Shown: positions 34,495 to 43,803, counted from the stretch's first letter. The stretch: DNA of 55,192 nucleotides from Erythrobacteraceae bacterium (GCA_027486035.1 JAIXPX010000001.1:1-55192), one strand, 5' to 3'. Translations and numbers: made by a program. Notes: a model not told the origin generated them from the letters alone.

Positions 34495-35421
34495 ATGACA
34501 AGCCGCCGGGTGACCGCCGGCGTCGTGCCCGACGAGATGCAACCGAAAGACCCAGCCATGCCGCCCGCCTCGAGCGCCCAGCCTTCCGAACCCGTGCTCA
34601 CCGGCCGTACCTTGCGCAAGGGGCAGGCGCACAGGATCGTCTTTGCCAACGAAAAGGGCGGCACTGGCAAGTCGACCACGGCTGTCCATGTCGCCGTGGC
34701 CTTGTCCTATCTGGGTGCGCGTGTCTCCGTGATCGATCTCGATCCGCGCCAGCGCACGACGCACCGCTATGTCGAGAACCGGCTGGCGACGCTCGAGAAG
34801 CGCGGGCTCACCCTGCCGACGCCCGAGTGCGAGGTGTTTCGTGGCGAGGCCCCGGCCGACCTGATGGCGATGATCCGCCGGATGGAAGCCAATTGCGACT
34901 TCCTGATTATCGACAACCCGGGGCGGGATGATCCCTTCGCGCGGCTCGCGGTAGAGAATGCCGATACGCTGGTGACGCCTATGAACGACAGTTTCGTCGA
35001 CTTCGACCTCATAGGCCAGGTCGATGCCGAGACGTTCAAGGTCAAGAAGCTCTCCTTCTTCGCCGAGCTGATCTGGGAGGCGCGCATCAAGCGCAGCCGC
35101 GTGACGATCGAACAGCAACGGCCCGAAATGGACTGGATTGTCGTGCGCAACCGCACAGGCCATGTCGAGGCGCGCAACCAGGCGCGCCTGCAGAAGGCCT
35201 TGAGCGAGATGGCCAAGCGCGTCGGCTTCCGCGTGACACAGGGGCTTTCCGAGCGTGTCATCTACCGCGAGCTGTTTCCCTCGGGCCTGACCCTGCTCGA
35301 CAAGGGCCACCTCGGCGAGCTCGGCACCAGCCACCTTGTCGCCCGGCAGGAGCTGCGGGCGCTGGTCAAGGCGCTGTGCCTGCCCGCGTTCAGGCCTGCG
35401 GGCGAGCTGGAGCTCGCCTGA
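34495..35421 (+). CDS. mipZ: MipZ division-plane positioning ATPase
   Basis: A ParA/MinD-type ATPase, 308 residues from ATG 34495 (ATGs at 34537 and 34558 would shorten the unstructured N-terminus). The deviant Walker A NEKGGTGKST (52-61), switch region VIDLDPRQRTTHRYVENR and IIDNPGRDD are typical of MipZ in alphaproteobacteria. MipZ forms a gradient from the ParB-parS complex and inhibits FtsZ, so division occurs at midcell. A perfect parS lies 8 kb downstream. Its stop overlaps the ATG of a membrane J-protein gene. Confidence 0.9.
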   Translation: MTSRRVTAGVVPDEMQPKDPAMPPASSAQPSEPVLTGRTLRKGQAHRIVFANEKGGTGKSTTAVHVAVALSYLGARVSVIDLDPRQRTTHRYVENRLATLEKRGLTLPTPECEVFRGEAPADLMAMIRRMEANCDFLIIDNPGRDDPFARLAVENADTLVTPMNDSFVDFDLIGQVDAETFKVKKLSFFAELIWEARIKRSRVTIEQQRPEMDWIVVRNRTGHVEARNQARLQKALSEMAKRVGFRVTQGLSERVIYRELFPSGLTLLDKGHLGELGTSHLVARQELRALVKALCLPAFRPAGELELA

Positions 35422-35723
35422 TGCTCAAGCTGGTCATGGCGCTCGTCGTACTCAGCGTCTTCTGCCGCTGGGCGCTGGGCCAGTGGCCCTGGCAATATCT
35501 TGCCGCGGTTCCGGGGCGCCATAAGGCGGTGCAGCGTGCGCGGACATTGCTCGGCGTCGGGCCCGGAGCCGGGCGCGAGGAGATCATTGCCGCCCACCGG
35601 CGGCTGACCGCCGAAGTCCATCCCGACCGCGGCGGCACGACCGCGGCGATGCAGGAGGCCAATGCGGCCCGGGACTTGCTGCTCGACGAACTGCCTCCCG
35701 CACGCGACGGGATCGGCGACTGA
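35421..35723 (+). CDS. Membrane-anchored J-domain protein
   Basis: A 100-residue protein: one N-terminal membrane helix (LKLVMALVVLSVFCRWAL), then a minimal C-terminal J domain with the HPD motif at residues 67-69 (AEVHPDRGG). This is the layout of Pam18/Tim14-like DnaJ proteins, which stimulate an Hsp70 at a membrane. Its ATG shares a base with the mipZ stop, so the two are coupled. It may serve DnaK or the HscC homologue encoded 1.7 kb downstream; this is a guess from proximity. Confidence 0.85.
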   Translation: MLKLVMALVVLSVFCRWALGQWPWQYLAAVPGRHKAVQRARTLLGVGPGAGREEIIAAHRRLTAEVHPDRGGTTAAMQEANAARDLLLDELPPARDGIGD

Positions 35724-35919
35724 CGCCCATTTGGCCGTGTCGCGGGATTGACACGGGCGCGCGTCAAGGGTTTGTCGCAGGCGTTGCCCAAAGGCCGGAA
35801 AATGATCCGCACACAGGAGGGGTATCGGTCAAGGCCGGCCACCCCTGCGGCCACCGCAACCGTCCGTCGCAAACGCTCACTGAAAGGGCGATGCGAAGCG
35901 GCAAGGAGAATGTCTCGCG

Positions 35920-37335
35920 ATGCAACATTACTTCCATCCCACCGTGCTGCGCGAATACGACATTCGCGGGATCATCGGCGAGACGCTTGGCGCGGATGAT
36001 GCGCGTGCGATCGGCCGCGCTTTCGGCACCTTGCTGCGCGATGCGGGGGGCAAGACCGTGGCGGTGGGCTATGACGGGCGGGTGAGCTCACCCATGCTTG
36101 AGCACGCGCTGGTCGAGGGGCTGACGTCGAGCGGGTGCGACGTCGTGCGGATCGGCCTCGGCGCGACCCCGATGCTCTATTACGCCGAAGCGTCAAGCGA
36201 AGAGGTGGATGGCGGCATTCAGATAACTGGCAGCCACAATCCCCCCAGTTACAACGGCTTCAAGATGGTATTTCTCGGGCGCCCGTTCTTCGGCGCCGAT
36301 ATTCAGAAGCTCGGGAAACTGGCCGCAGACGGGGCTTTCGCCAGCGGTATCGGCACGGTCACCTCGCGCGACATCCTTGACGAGTATGTCGCGCGCCTGC
36401 TCGAGGGCCTTGAGGGGATCGAACCCGGCAAGCTCGAAACCCTGCGCGTCGGCTGGGATGCCGGGAACGGTGCTGCGGGCCCCGCGCTCGAGGCTCTCGC
36501 CGCGCGGCTTCCCGGGGAACACCATCTGCTCTTTACCGAGGTTGACGGACATTTTCCCAATCACCACCCTGATCCGACGGTCGAGGCGAACCTGTCCGAT
36601 CTGCGCGCGCTCGTCGCGGCAAAGAGCCTCGATTTCGGAGTGGCCTTCGACGGAGACGGCGATCGCATCGGCGCGATCGATGGCGAGGGCCGGGTGATCT
36701 GGGGTGACCAGCTCCTGATGATCTATGCCGAGGATGTCCTCGCGCACCTTCCCGGCGCGACAGTGATCGCCGATGTGAAGGCAAGCCGCGCGCTGTTCGA
36801 CCGGGTTGCGGAGCTTGGCGGCACCCCGCTGATGTGGAAGACGGGCCACTCGCTGATCAAATCCAAAATGAAGGAGACAGCCGCGCCGCTTGCGGGCGAG
36901 ATGAGCGGCCACGTGTTCTTCGCCGATGATTACTATGGTTTCGATGACGCGCTCTACGCCGGCATCCGCCTGCTGGCCGCCTCGGCCCGCCTCGGCAAAT
37001 CGGTGACCGAGCTGCGCGAGGCCATGCCGCAGATGCTCAACACCCCGGAAATGCGGTTCCAGGTCGACGAGAGCCGCAAGTTCGCCGCGATGGAGGAGAT
37101 CGCCGGGCGCCTCACCACCGACCCCGGCCCCGAAGTCGAGGCGGTGAACACCACTGATGGCGTGCGCGTCAACACTGCCGACGGCTGGTGGCTGCTGCGC
37201 GCCTCGAACACGCAGGACGTGCTGGTCGCGCGCGCCGAGAGCGAGAGCGAGGACGGTCTGGAACGCCTGCTCGCGCAGATCGATGCGCAGCTGGCGCTGT
37301 CCGGGCTGGAACGCGGGGAAAGCGTCGGGCACTGA
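35920..37335 (+). CDS. Phosphomannomutase/phosphoglucomutase
   Basis: A 471-residue alpha-D-phosphohexomutase of the AlgC/ManB type. Motifs are REYDIRG at the N-terminus, the phosphoserine loop TGSHNPPSYNG (Ser105), the metal loop DGDGDRIG (about 245-252), GEMSGHVFF for sugar binding and RASNTQDVL in the C-terminal phosphate domain. It interconverts the 1- and 6-phosphates of mannose and glucose for envelope polysaccharides. It begins about 200 bases after the J-protein gene. It could also act on mannose 6-phosphate from the 3.5-11.6 kb cassette. Confidence 0.92.
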   Translation: MQHYFHPTVLREYDIRGIIGETLGADDARAIGRAFGTLLRDAGGKTVAVGYDGRVSSPMLEHALVEGLTSSGCDVVRIGLGATPMLYYAEASSEEVDGGIQITGSHNPPSYNGFKMVFLGRPFFGADIQKLGKLAADGAFASGIGTVTSRDILDEYVARLLEGLEGIEPGKLETLRVGWDAGNGAAGPALEALAARLPGEHHLLFTEVDGHFPNHHPDPTVEANLSDLRALVAAKSLDFGVAFDGDGDRIGAIDGEGRVIWGDQLLMIYAEDVLAHLPGATVIADVKASRALFDRVAELGGTPLMWKTGHSLIKSKMKETAAPLAGEMSGHVFFADDYYGFDDALYAGIRLLAASARLGKSVTELREAMPQMLNTPEMRFQVDESRKFAAMEEIAGRLTTDPGPEVEAVNTTDGVRVNTADGWWLLRASNTQDVLVARAESESEDGLERLLAQIDAQLALSGLERGESVGH

Positions 37336-37400
37336 CCCAGGCCGGCGGCGCCGCGCAATTCCGATTGCCCGGGCACGCGCCCGCGCTATGACGGCGGGCG

Positions 37401-39104
37401 ATGCTCGTCGGAATTGACCTTGGCACCACTAACAGCGCGGTTGCGTTATGGCGGGACGGTGCGCCGCAACTTGTGCCCAATGCGCTCGGCAAGGCGCTGA
37501 CGCCGTCGGCCGTGTCGGTCGCCAAGGGCGGTCAGACCTGGGTCGGCGAGGCCGCGCTCGACCGGATGGCGACCCATCCGCGCGACACCGCCACCAGCTT
37601 CAAGCGGATGATAGGCACCGCTTCCACTGTGACGCTCGCGGGCACCACGCTGACCCCCGAGGATCTGTCGGCAATGGTGCTCCGCAGCCTTGCCGATGAT
37701 GTCGAGGCGGCGACCGGCGAACGGCCCACGGGCGCGGTGATCACAGTGCCGGCCTATTTCAACGAACGCCAGCGCCGCGCCACCCGCCGCGCGGGCGAGA
37801 TCGCCGGGTTCGAGGTCAAGCGCCTCATCAACGAGCCCACCGCCGCCGCGCTCGCCTTCGGCCTTGCCGACAAGGGCGACCGCGAGCCCTTCCTGGTCTT
37901 TGACCTCGGCGGGGGCACCTTCGACGTCTCGATCGTCGAGATGTTCGAAGGCATCGTCGAGGTGCGCGCCTCGGCCGGCGACAACCGGCTGGGCGGCGAT
38001 GATTTCGATGCGGTGCTGGTGAAGCTCGTCGAGCCGCTGCTCGATGCCGCTGTGCTGGACCGCCTACCCGCGGACCAGCGCCACGCCCTGCTGACCCTCG
38101 CGGCCGAGCGCACCCGCCGGGCGCTCACCGCTGCCGAGGCCGCCGAGTTCCGGGTCGTGGCCGAGGGTGCCGAGCTGATCGCCGAGGTCACCGCCGAGGC
38201 CTTCGAGGAAGCTGCCGCGCCCCTCATCAAGCGCCTGCGCGATCCGGTGATCCGGGCGCTGCGTGATTGCCATATCGACGTGAAGACCCTCTCCGACATC
38301 GTGCTGGTCGGCGGGGCGACCCGGATGCCGGTGGTGCGCAAGGCGCTCACCCGCATGTTCGGGCGCTTCCCCAACGCCACGGTCCACCCGGACCATGCCG
38401 TCGCTCTGGGCGCGGCGATCCAGGCCGGGCTGCTTTCGGGGGGCGAGGGGCTCGAGGAGATCCGCATCACCGATGTCGCGCCCTTCACCCTCGGCGTCGG
38501 CACCGCGACCCGCGATGCGCACGGGCGCTTCCACGAGGACATCTTCGCCCCGATTATCGAGCGCAATTCACCCGTGCCGATCAGCCGGATGGAGCAGTTC
38601 TGCACCCTCGCCGACAACCAGAAGCAGGTCACTTTCGCGATCTATCAGGGCGAAGCGCGCGACGTGAAGAAGAACGTCAAGCTCGGCGAGCTGACTGTGC
38701 CGGTGCCACCGCGCCCGGCGGGAGAGGTCTCGGTCGACGTGCGTTTCACCTACGATACCTCCGGGCTTCTCGACGTCGACGTCTCGGTCCCAGCCACGGG
38801 TACGACCCGCAACCTCGTGATCGTCGACGAGGAGGACCGCCGCAGCCAGCAGGACGTGGCCGAGAGCCGGAAGCGGCTCGAGAAGCTCAAGGTCCACCCG
38901 CGCGACGAGGCCGAGAACGTCGCGATGATGGCGCGGGCCGAGCGCGCCTATGAAGGCTTCACCGGCCACGTGCGCGAGGTGATCGGGATGGCGCTCACCG
39001 AGTTCAAGGGCGCGCTCGAAAAGCAGGACCCCCGGATCATCGCCGAGGCGCGCGAGGGGCTGGCCCGGCTGCTCGACGAGACCGACGCGCATTCGCCCTT
39101 ATGA
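37401..39104 (+). CDS. hscC: HscC-type Hsp70 chaperone
   Basis: A 567-residue Hsp70, shorter than DnaK (about 640) and matching HscC. The nucleotide domain has GIDLGTTNSAVALW, FLVFDLGGGTFDVSIVE and VLVGGATRMPVVRKAL; the C-terminal substrate domain lacks the long DnaK lid and tail. HscC in E. coli works with specialised J-proteins rather than GrpE. Here the next gene overlaps by ATGA and encodes a J-like protein, an obvious partner. Client proteins are unknown. Confidence 0.9.
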   Translation: MLVGIDLGTTNSAVALWRDGAPQLVPNALGKALTPSAVSVAKGGQTWVGEAALDRMATHPRDTATSFKRMIGTASTVTLAGTTLTPEDLSAMVLRSLADDVEAATGERPTGAVITVPAYFNERQRRATRRAGEIAGFEVKRLINEPTAAALAFGLADKGDREPFLVFDLGGGTFDVSIVEMFEGIVEVRASAGDNRLGGDDFDAVLVKLVEPLLDAAVLDRLPADQRHALLTLAAERTRRALTAAEAAEFRVVAEGAELIAEVTAEAFEEAAAPLIKRLRDPVIRALRDCHIDVKTLSDIVLVGGATRMPVVRKALTRMFGRFPNATVHPDHAVALGAAIQAGLLSGGEGLEEIRITDVAPFTLGVGTATRDAHGRFHEDIFAPIIERNSPVPISRMEQFCTLADNQKQVTFAIYQGEARDVKKNVKLGELTVPVPPRPAGEVSVDVRFTYDTSGLLDVDVSVPATGTTRNLVIVDEEDRRSQQDVAESRKRLEKLKVHPRDEAENVAMMARAERAYEGFTGHVREVIGMALTEFKGALEKQDPRIIAEAREGLARLLDETDAHSPL

Positions 39105-40729
39105 GCCGCCGCCGCTTCCCCTGGGACCGGCTGGGGATCGATGCCACCAGCGATACGGGCGTGATCCGCAGGGCCTATGCCGATGCGTTGCGGGCGACCA
39201 ATGTCGACGAGGACATTGCCGGCTATGCCGAGCTGCGCCGCGCGCGCGACGAGGCACTGTGGTTTGCCGCGCAAGCGCAGCGGGACGGGGAGGGCGATAG
39301 CGAGGATGACCTCGGCCTCGGCAGCCTCGGCGAGGATGAGGCCGCCCCGGATGACGACTGGCTCCACGACGAGGATGACGGCGAGTGGGAGGACTTGCCG
39401 CCTTCCTCCTATCACGACGCCCCCTTAGCCCCCGCGGCACCGGACCGCACGCGCAGCGAGGCGCAGGCGAAGGCCGAGGCGGCATGGCAGCGGCTCCTTG
39501 CCACTCTCTACCCCGATGGCGAGGCGAGCGAGGCGGTGATGACCTTCGCCGAGATGGAAGAGGGCCTCGAAGCCCTCGCCATCCTGACCGCCCGCGCCGA
39601 GGAGGCCGACCTTGCCGAGCACGACGCGATCGACGGGGCGCTCGCCGATCTGTTCTCGCGCACCTGGCCGCGTTCGGCGCCTTTCGTCGAACCTGCCGCC
39701 GAGTCCTTCCGCTGGCTTGAGGAATCCGGGAGCATCGAGGAGCGCTGGGCGCTCCGCTTCCTCAACCAGCGGCTGAAGGGGATGCGGTTCCACGAAAAGG
39801 TGCAGCAGCCCGATCACCCCTTGCACAAGGCGTGGGCGGAACTATCGCGCACTGGTCCCGCCAGCTTTGCCGACCGGATCAGGGTCAAGCGCGTCGACGT
39901 CCTCAAGCTGCTCGACGGCATCCGCGAACGCTATCCCGAGCTCGAGAGCCACCTTGACCCGCAGCGCGTCGCCTCGTGGGACAACGGGCGGACCGCGCCG
40001 GGGGACCCCGGGATCGTGCCGCGGATCATCCGCGGGCTCTTCATCGTCCTGCTGGTGGTCGGCCTGCCGCGGCTGATCGGGAGCTGGTACGAACCCGGCG
40101 GCGAGGCCAGCAGCCCGCCGATCATGGCGCCCGATAGCGAGGGCCCCAGCGAAGCCGAGCTCGACGCCGCCGTCGCGGAGATCTTCGGACCGGGCGTCGG
40201 CATGAAGACAGTTGAGGCAGAGGATGCGGCATTTGCCCGCGAACTGCGCGCCGCGATTGCCAGGCCCGAGATCGCTCGCCCGCTCGATCTCGCGCGTATG
40301 AAGGCGCTGGCCTCGGCGGAGGTGGCCCGAAGGCCGACGCTCGAGGCGCGCACCGAGCTCAAGGCCATGTGGCTGACGGCTGCCCGCGCCAGGCCGGATG
40401 ACACCTGCCGCAAGCTGATGGACGGCAACCTGAGGGGGCTGACGCTGGACCTTTCCAAAGCGGACCGCGCGCGCGAGCAGGTGCTGCTGCGCGAGTTGCT
40501 CGTGGCGAAAGTGCTCGGTCACATGCCCAAGGGCGGCGAGGTGCGTTATGCGATCCCCGGCTGGCTGGTCGCGGATACGCTGAGGCGCAGCGGCTTGCCG
40601 GAGAAGCGGCTCGTCCCGGCATTCCAGCAAACCGATCACCCCGACCGCTGCACCGCCGAGGCCGCGCTGGTTCAGGCGGTGAGGGCAGGGCTGGCCAAGG
40701 TCCCTGACGAGGTACTGCGCGGGCTCTGA
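39101..40729 (+). CDS. J-like HscC partner with a degenerate J domain and one membrane span
   Basis: A 542-residue protein starting in the hscC stop (ATGA). The first 55 residues (PWDRLGIDATSDTGVIRRAY, then YAELRRARDEALWFA) follow J-domain helices I, II and IV, but the HPD loop is absent; the matching spot reads ADALRATNVDEDIAGY. A long acidic stretch (about 65-110), an alpha-helical middle domain, one transmembrane helix at about 308-325 (IIRGLFIVLLVVGLPRLIGS) and a C-terminal domain of about 200 residues follow. E. coli DjlB/DjlC, also partnered with HscC, have similar unusual J domains. It probably recruits HscC to the inner membrane. Confidence 0.75.
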   Translation: MSRRRFPWDRLGIDATSDTGVIRRAYADALRATNVDEDIAGYAELRRARDEALWFAAQAQRDGEGDSEDDLGLGSLGEDEAAPDDDWLHDEDDGEWEDLPPSSYHDAPLAPAAPDRTRSEAQAKAEAAWQRLLATLYPDGEASEAVMTFAEMEEGLEALAILTARAEEADLAEHDAIDGALADLFSRTWPRSAPFVEPAAESFRWLEESGSIEERWALRFLNQRLKGMRFHEKVQQPDHPLHKAWAELSRTGPASFADRIRVKRVDVLKLLDGIRERYPELESHLDPQRVASWDNGRTAPGDPGIVPRIIRGLFIVLLVVGLPRLIGSWYEPGGEASSPPIMAPDSEGPSEAELDAAVAEIFGPGVGMKTVEAEDAAFARELRAAIARPEIARPLDLARMKALASAEVARRPTLEARTELKAMWLTAARARPDDTCRKLMDGNLRGLTLDLSKADRAREQVLLRELLVAKVLGHMPKGGEVRYAIPGWLVADTLRRSGLPEKRLVPAFQQTDHPDRCTAEAALVQAVRAGLAKVPDEVLRGL

Positions 40730-40772
40730 CGCCCCTCGCGGTGTGCTTGCGTGCGCGGGAGCCAGCCGCCAC

Positions 40773-43250
40773 ATGGGACAGGTGACCGCGCCCGATCCCG
40801 CCCCCGCCATACCACCCGCGATTGCCGACTGGTTCGCGCAGCGCGGCTGGCGGGTGCGGCGGCATCAGCTCGAGATGCTGGCGATGGCGCGGGCGGGGCG
40901 CGATGCGCTGCTGGTTGCCGACACGGGGGCGGGCAAGACACTCGCGGGCTTCCTGCCCACCCTGTGCGACTTCGCCGGCGAGACTCATCCGGGTGACGGG
41001 CTCCACACCCTTTACGTCTCGCCGCTGAAGGCGCTGGCGCAGGACGTGAAGCGCAACCTGCTCGCGCCCATCGACGAGATCGGACTTCCGATCCGGGTCG
41101 AGACCCGCAGCGGCGATACGCCCTCCGATCGCAAGAAGCGCCAGCGCGAACGCCCGCCGCATATCCTGCTGACCACGCCCGAGAGCCTCTCGCTGCTGCT
41201 CTCCTATCCCGAGAGCGCGGATCTGTTCGCGGGGCTGCGGCGCATCGTCATCGACGAGGTTCATGCCTTCGCGACCGACAAGCGCGGCGATCTGCTGGCG
41301 CTGAGCCTCGCGCGGCTCCATGCGCTCGCCCCGCAGGCGCAACGGGTGGCGCTCTCGGCGACCCTCGCCAACCCCCGCGACTTCCAGGAATGGCTGGCCC
41401 CGCAGTCGGGCGACGGCTCCGGCGAGATCGCCGCCGCCGCGCTGGTGCTGGGCGAAGAGGGCGCCGAGCCCGAGGTCGAAATCCTCCTGCCCTTCGAGGA
41501 GCGCATCCCCTGGGGCGGGCATGCCGGGCGCTGGGCGATCCCGCAGCTCTACGAGGCGATCAAGGCCAACCGCACCACACTGGTCTTCACCAATACGCGT
41601 TTCCTTGCCGAGTTCATCTTCCAGTGCCTGTGGGAGGCGAACGAGGATCACCTGCCTATCGGCATCCACCACGGCAGCCTTTCCACCGAGGCGCGGCGCA
41701 AGGTCGAGGAGGCAATGGCGCGGGGGGAATTGCGGGCGCTGGTGTGCACCGCCAGCCTCGATCTCGGGATCGACTGGGGCGACATTGATCTCGTCGTGCA
41801 GATGGGTGCGCCCAAGGGCTCCTCGCGCCTTTTGCAGCGGATCGGGCGGGCGGGGCACCGGCTCGACGTGCCGAGCCGCGCGGTGCTGGTGCCGGGAAAC
41901 CGCTTCGAATTCCTCGAGGCGATGGCGGCCAAGGACGCAGTCGACGAGGGCCAGCGCGACGGCGAACCGTTCCGTCCCGGAAGCCTCGACGTGCTCGCCC
42001 AGCATGTCATGGCCTGCGCCTGTGCGGGGCCTTTCCACGAGGACGCGCTGCTGGCCGAGGTGAGGGGCGCACTCGCCTATAGCGGGGTGGACGAGGCGAC
42101 CTTCCAGCGGGTGCTGAACTTCGTTGCCGACGGGGGCTATGCGCTCAAGGCTTACGACCGGTTCAAGCGCATCATGCGCGGGCGCGACGGGGTGTGGCGG
42201 CTTGCCCATCCCAATCAGGCGCAGCGGCACCGGATGAACGCCGGGATCATCGTCGATTCCGAGATGCTGACCGTGCGCTTCAGGAACGGCCGCAGCCTCG
42301 GCAAGGTCGAGGAGCGCTTCGCTGCCTCGCTCTCCCCCGGCGACACCTTCTTCTTCGCCGGCATGAGCCTCGAGGTCGAGGGGGTGAAGGACATGGACGT
42401 CACCGTCCGCGCGGCGAAGACATCGGCCACCATCCCGAGCTACGGCGGGCTGCGCCTGCCGCTGACCACGCACCTAGCCACCCGCGTGCAGGCGATGCTC
42501 GCCGACCGCGCCGGCTGGGGGCGCTTTCCCGATGACGTGCGCGAATGGCTGGAAATGCAGGACCACCGCTCGCAGCTTCCCGCGCCCGGCGAACTGCTGG
42601 TCGAAAGCTTTCCCCATGGCGGCAAGCATTACACCGCCTATTACACCTTCGAGGGCTGGAACGCGAACCAGTCCCTCGGGATGCTGATCACCCGGCGGAT
42701 GGAGGACCGGGGGCTGCTGCCCGGCGGTTTCGTGGCGAACGACTATTGCCTCGCCGTGTGGGGGCTGAAGCCGGTCGCCGATCCGGCACCGCTGCTTTCC
42801 CCCGACATCCTCACCCACGAATTCACCGAGTGGGTGACCGAAAGCCACCTGCTGCGCCGCGCCTTTCGCGAGGTGGCGGTGATCTCCGGCCTCGTCGAGC
42901 GGCAGCATCCGGGGCAGCGCAAAACCGGCAAGCAGGTGACCTTCTCGACCGACCTGATCTACGACGTGCTCAGGAAGTACGAGCCCGATCATGTGCTGAT
43001 CGAGGCTGCCTGGGCGGACGCCCGCTCGCGGATGACCGACGTGGGCCGCCTTGCCGGCCTGCTCGAGCGGTCGCAGCGCGAGCTGGTGCATGTCAACCTC
43101 GAGCGGGTCTCGCCCTTGGCTGTGCCGGTGATGACGATGATCGGGCGCGAGGCCGTGCCGCAGGGGGCGGTGGATGACGCGCTGCTGCTCGAGGCCGAGG
43201 GCCTGATCGCGGCGGCGATGCGACCTGATGCGCCGTTCGAGGAAGACTGA
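40773..43250 (+). CDS. Lhr-type DEXH helicase (ligase-associated subgroup)
   Basis: About 825 residues from ATG 40773 (an earlier in-frame start at 40743 is possible). Superfamily 2 motifs: Q-like RRHQLEML, Walker A VADTGAGKTLAGF, VSPLKALAQD, TTPESL, DEVH in IVIDEVHAFATDKRGD, SATL, and QRIGRAGHR (motif VI), then the Lhr core domains (FRNGRSLGKVEERFAASLSP). The size is that of the compact Lhr helicase usually encoded with an ATP-dependent DNA ligase, exonuclease and PdeM phosphoesterase in DNA-damage operons. None of those partners is next to it here. Confidence 0.88.
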   Translation: MGQVTAPDPAPAIPPAIADWFAQRGWRVRRHQLEMLAMARAGRDALLVADTGAGKTLAGFLPTLCDFAGETHPGDGLHTLYVSPLKALAQDVKRNLLAPIDEIGLPIRVETRSGDTPSDRKKRQRERPPHILLTTPESLSLLLSYPESADLFAGLRRIVIDEVHAFATDKRGDLLALSLARLHALAPQAQRVALSATLANPRDFQEWLAPQSGDGSGEIAAAALVLGEEGAEPEVEILLPFEERIPWGGHAGRWAIPQLYEAIKANRTTLVFTNTRFLAEFIFQCLWEANEDHLPIGIHHGSLSTEARRKVEEAMARGELRALVCTASLDLGIDWGDIDLVVQMGAPKGSSRLLQRIGRAGHRLDVPSRAVLVPGNRFEFLEAMAAKDAVDEGQRDGEPFRPGSLDVLAQHVMACACAGPFHEDALLAEVRGALAYSGVDEATFQRVLNFVADGGYALKAYDRFKRIMRGRDGVWRLAHPNQAQRHRMNAGIIVDSEMLTVRFRNGRSLGKVEERFAASLSPGDTFFFAGMSLEVEGVKDMDVTVRAAKTSATIPSYGGLRLPLTTHLATRVQAMLADRAGWGRFPDDVREWLEMQDHRSQLPAPGELLVESFPHGGKHYTAYYTFEGWNANQSLGMLITRRMEDRGLLPGGFVANDYCLAVWGLKPVADPAPLLSPDILTHEFTEWVTESHLLRRAFREVAVISGLVERQHPGQRKTGKQVTFSTDLIYDVLRKYEPDHVLIEAAWADARSRMTDVGRLAGLLERSQRELVHVNLERVSPLAVPVMTMIGREAVPQGAVDDALLLEAEGLIAAAMRPDAPFEED

Positions 43251-43265
43251 CGCCTGCTTCGGCGA

Positions 43266-43281
43266 TGTTTCACGTGAAACA
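43266..43281. other. parS chromosome partition site
   Basis: TGTTTCACGTGAAACA is the perfect 16-bp palindromic consensus bound by ParB; flanking A and T extend it to 18 bp (43265-43282). It sits 15 bases after the helicase stop and just before the exbD terminator. ParB loads here and spreads; MipZ, encoded at 34495, interacts with that complex. In most bacteria parS sites cluster near oriC, so this helps orient the window. Confidence 0.93.
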
Positions 43282-43284
43282 TGC

Positions 43285-43316
43285 AAAAAGGGCGCCGCGA
43301 AACCTCGCTGCGCCCT
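43285..43316 (-). terminator. Intrinsic terminator of the tonB-exbBD operon
   Basis: On the minus strand AGGGCGCAGCG pairs with CGCGGCGCCCT (one mismatch, about 10 of 11 pairs) and is followed by TTTTTGC. It lies 59 bases past the last exbD stop codon. Confidence 0.85.
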
Positions 43317-43374
43317 CTCTGGATCGGTCTAGCGGGGGTCTGGAGGCACCCTGAAGTGCCTCAAGCGCCCGCCA

Positions 43375-43803
43375 TTACTTGCCGAAGTCGCGGTACTTGT
43401 CGTTGCCGACGAAGCCGAACTTGGTCACGCCCGAAGTCTTGATCAGCTGCAGAACGCGAGCCGACAGCTCGTAGCTGGCGAGAGCCTCGGGCTCGAACTG
43501 GAGTTCGGGCTCGGGGGTCATCTGCGTCGAGGTCTGCAGCGCCTGAACCAGCTGGCCTTCATTGATCGGCGTGCCGTTCCACAGGATCTGGTCCTGCGGG
43601 GTGAGCACCAGCTTGTTCTTGGTCGGCTGGACATCCGGCGGCGGCGCGTTGTTCGGCTGCGGCAGGTCGATGTCGACCGAGTGGGTCGCGACGGGGATCG
43701 TGATGATGAACATGATCAGCAGAACGAGCAGAACGTCGATCAGCGGCGTCATGTTCATGTCCATCATCGGCTCGCCGTCGAGCTTGCCTCCAGACATACC
43801 CAT
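43375..43803 (-). CDS. exbD: ExbD/TolR biopolymer transport protein (second copy)
   Basis: A 142-residue ExbD-type protein: cytoplasmic N-terminus GEPMMDMNMTPLIDVLLVLL with the conserved membrane Asp (PLIDVLLVLL), one transmembrane helix, then a periplasmic domain. It forms part of the proton-driven motor that energises TonB. It is the last gene of the operon and differs from the other ExbD mainly in its shorter periplasmic domain. Confidence 0.92.
   Translation of the reverse strand: MGMSGGKLDGEPMMDMNMTPLIDVLLVLLIMFIITIPVATHSVDIDLPQPNNAPPPDVQPTKNKLVLTPQDQILWNGTPINEGQLVQALQTSTQMTPEPELQFEPEALASYELSARVLQLIKTSGVTKFGFVGNDKYRDFGK

Noticed and set aside
40359..42473. 704-residue minus-strand open frame
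   Set aside because: Entirely antisense to the helicase and HscC-partner genes, His/Arg-rich composition typical of shadow frames.
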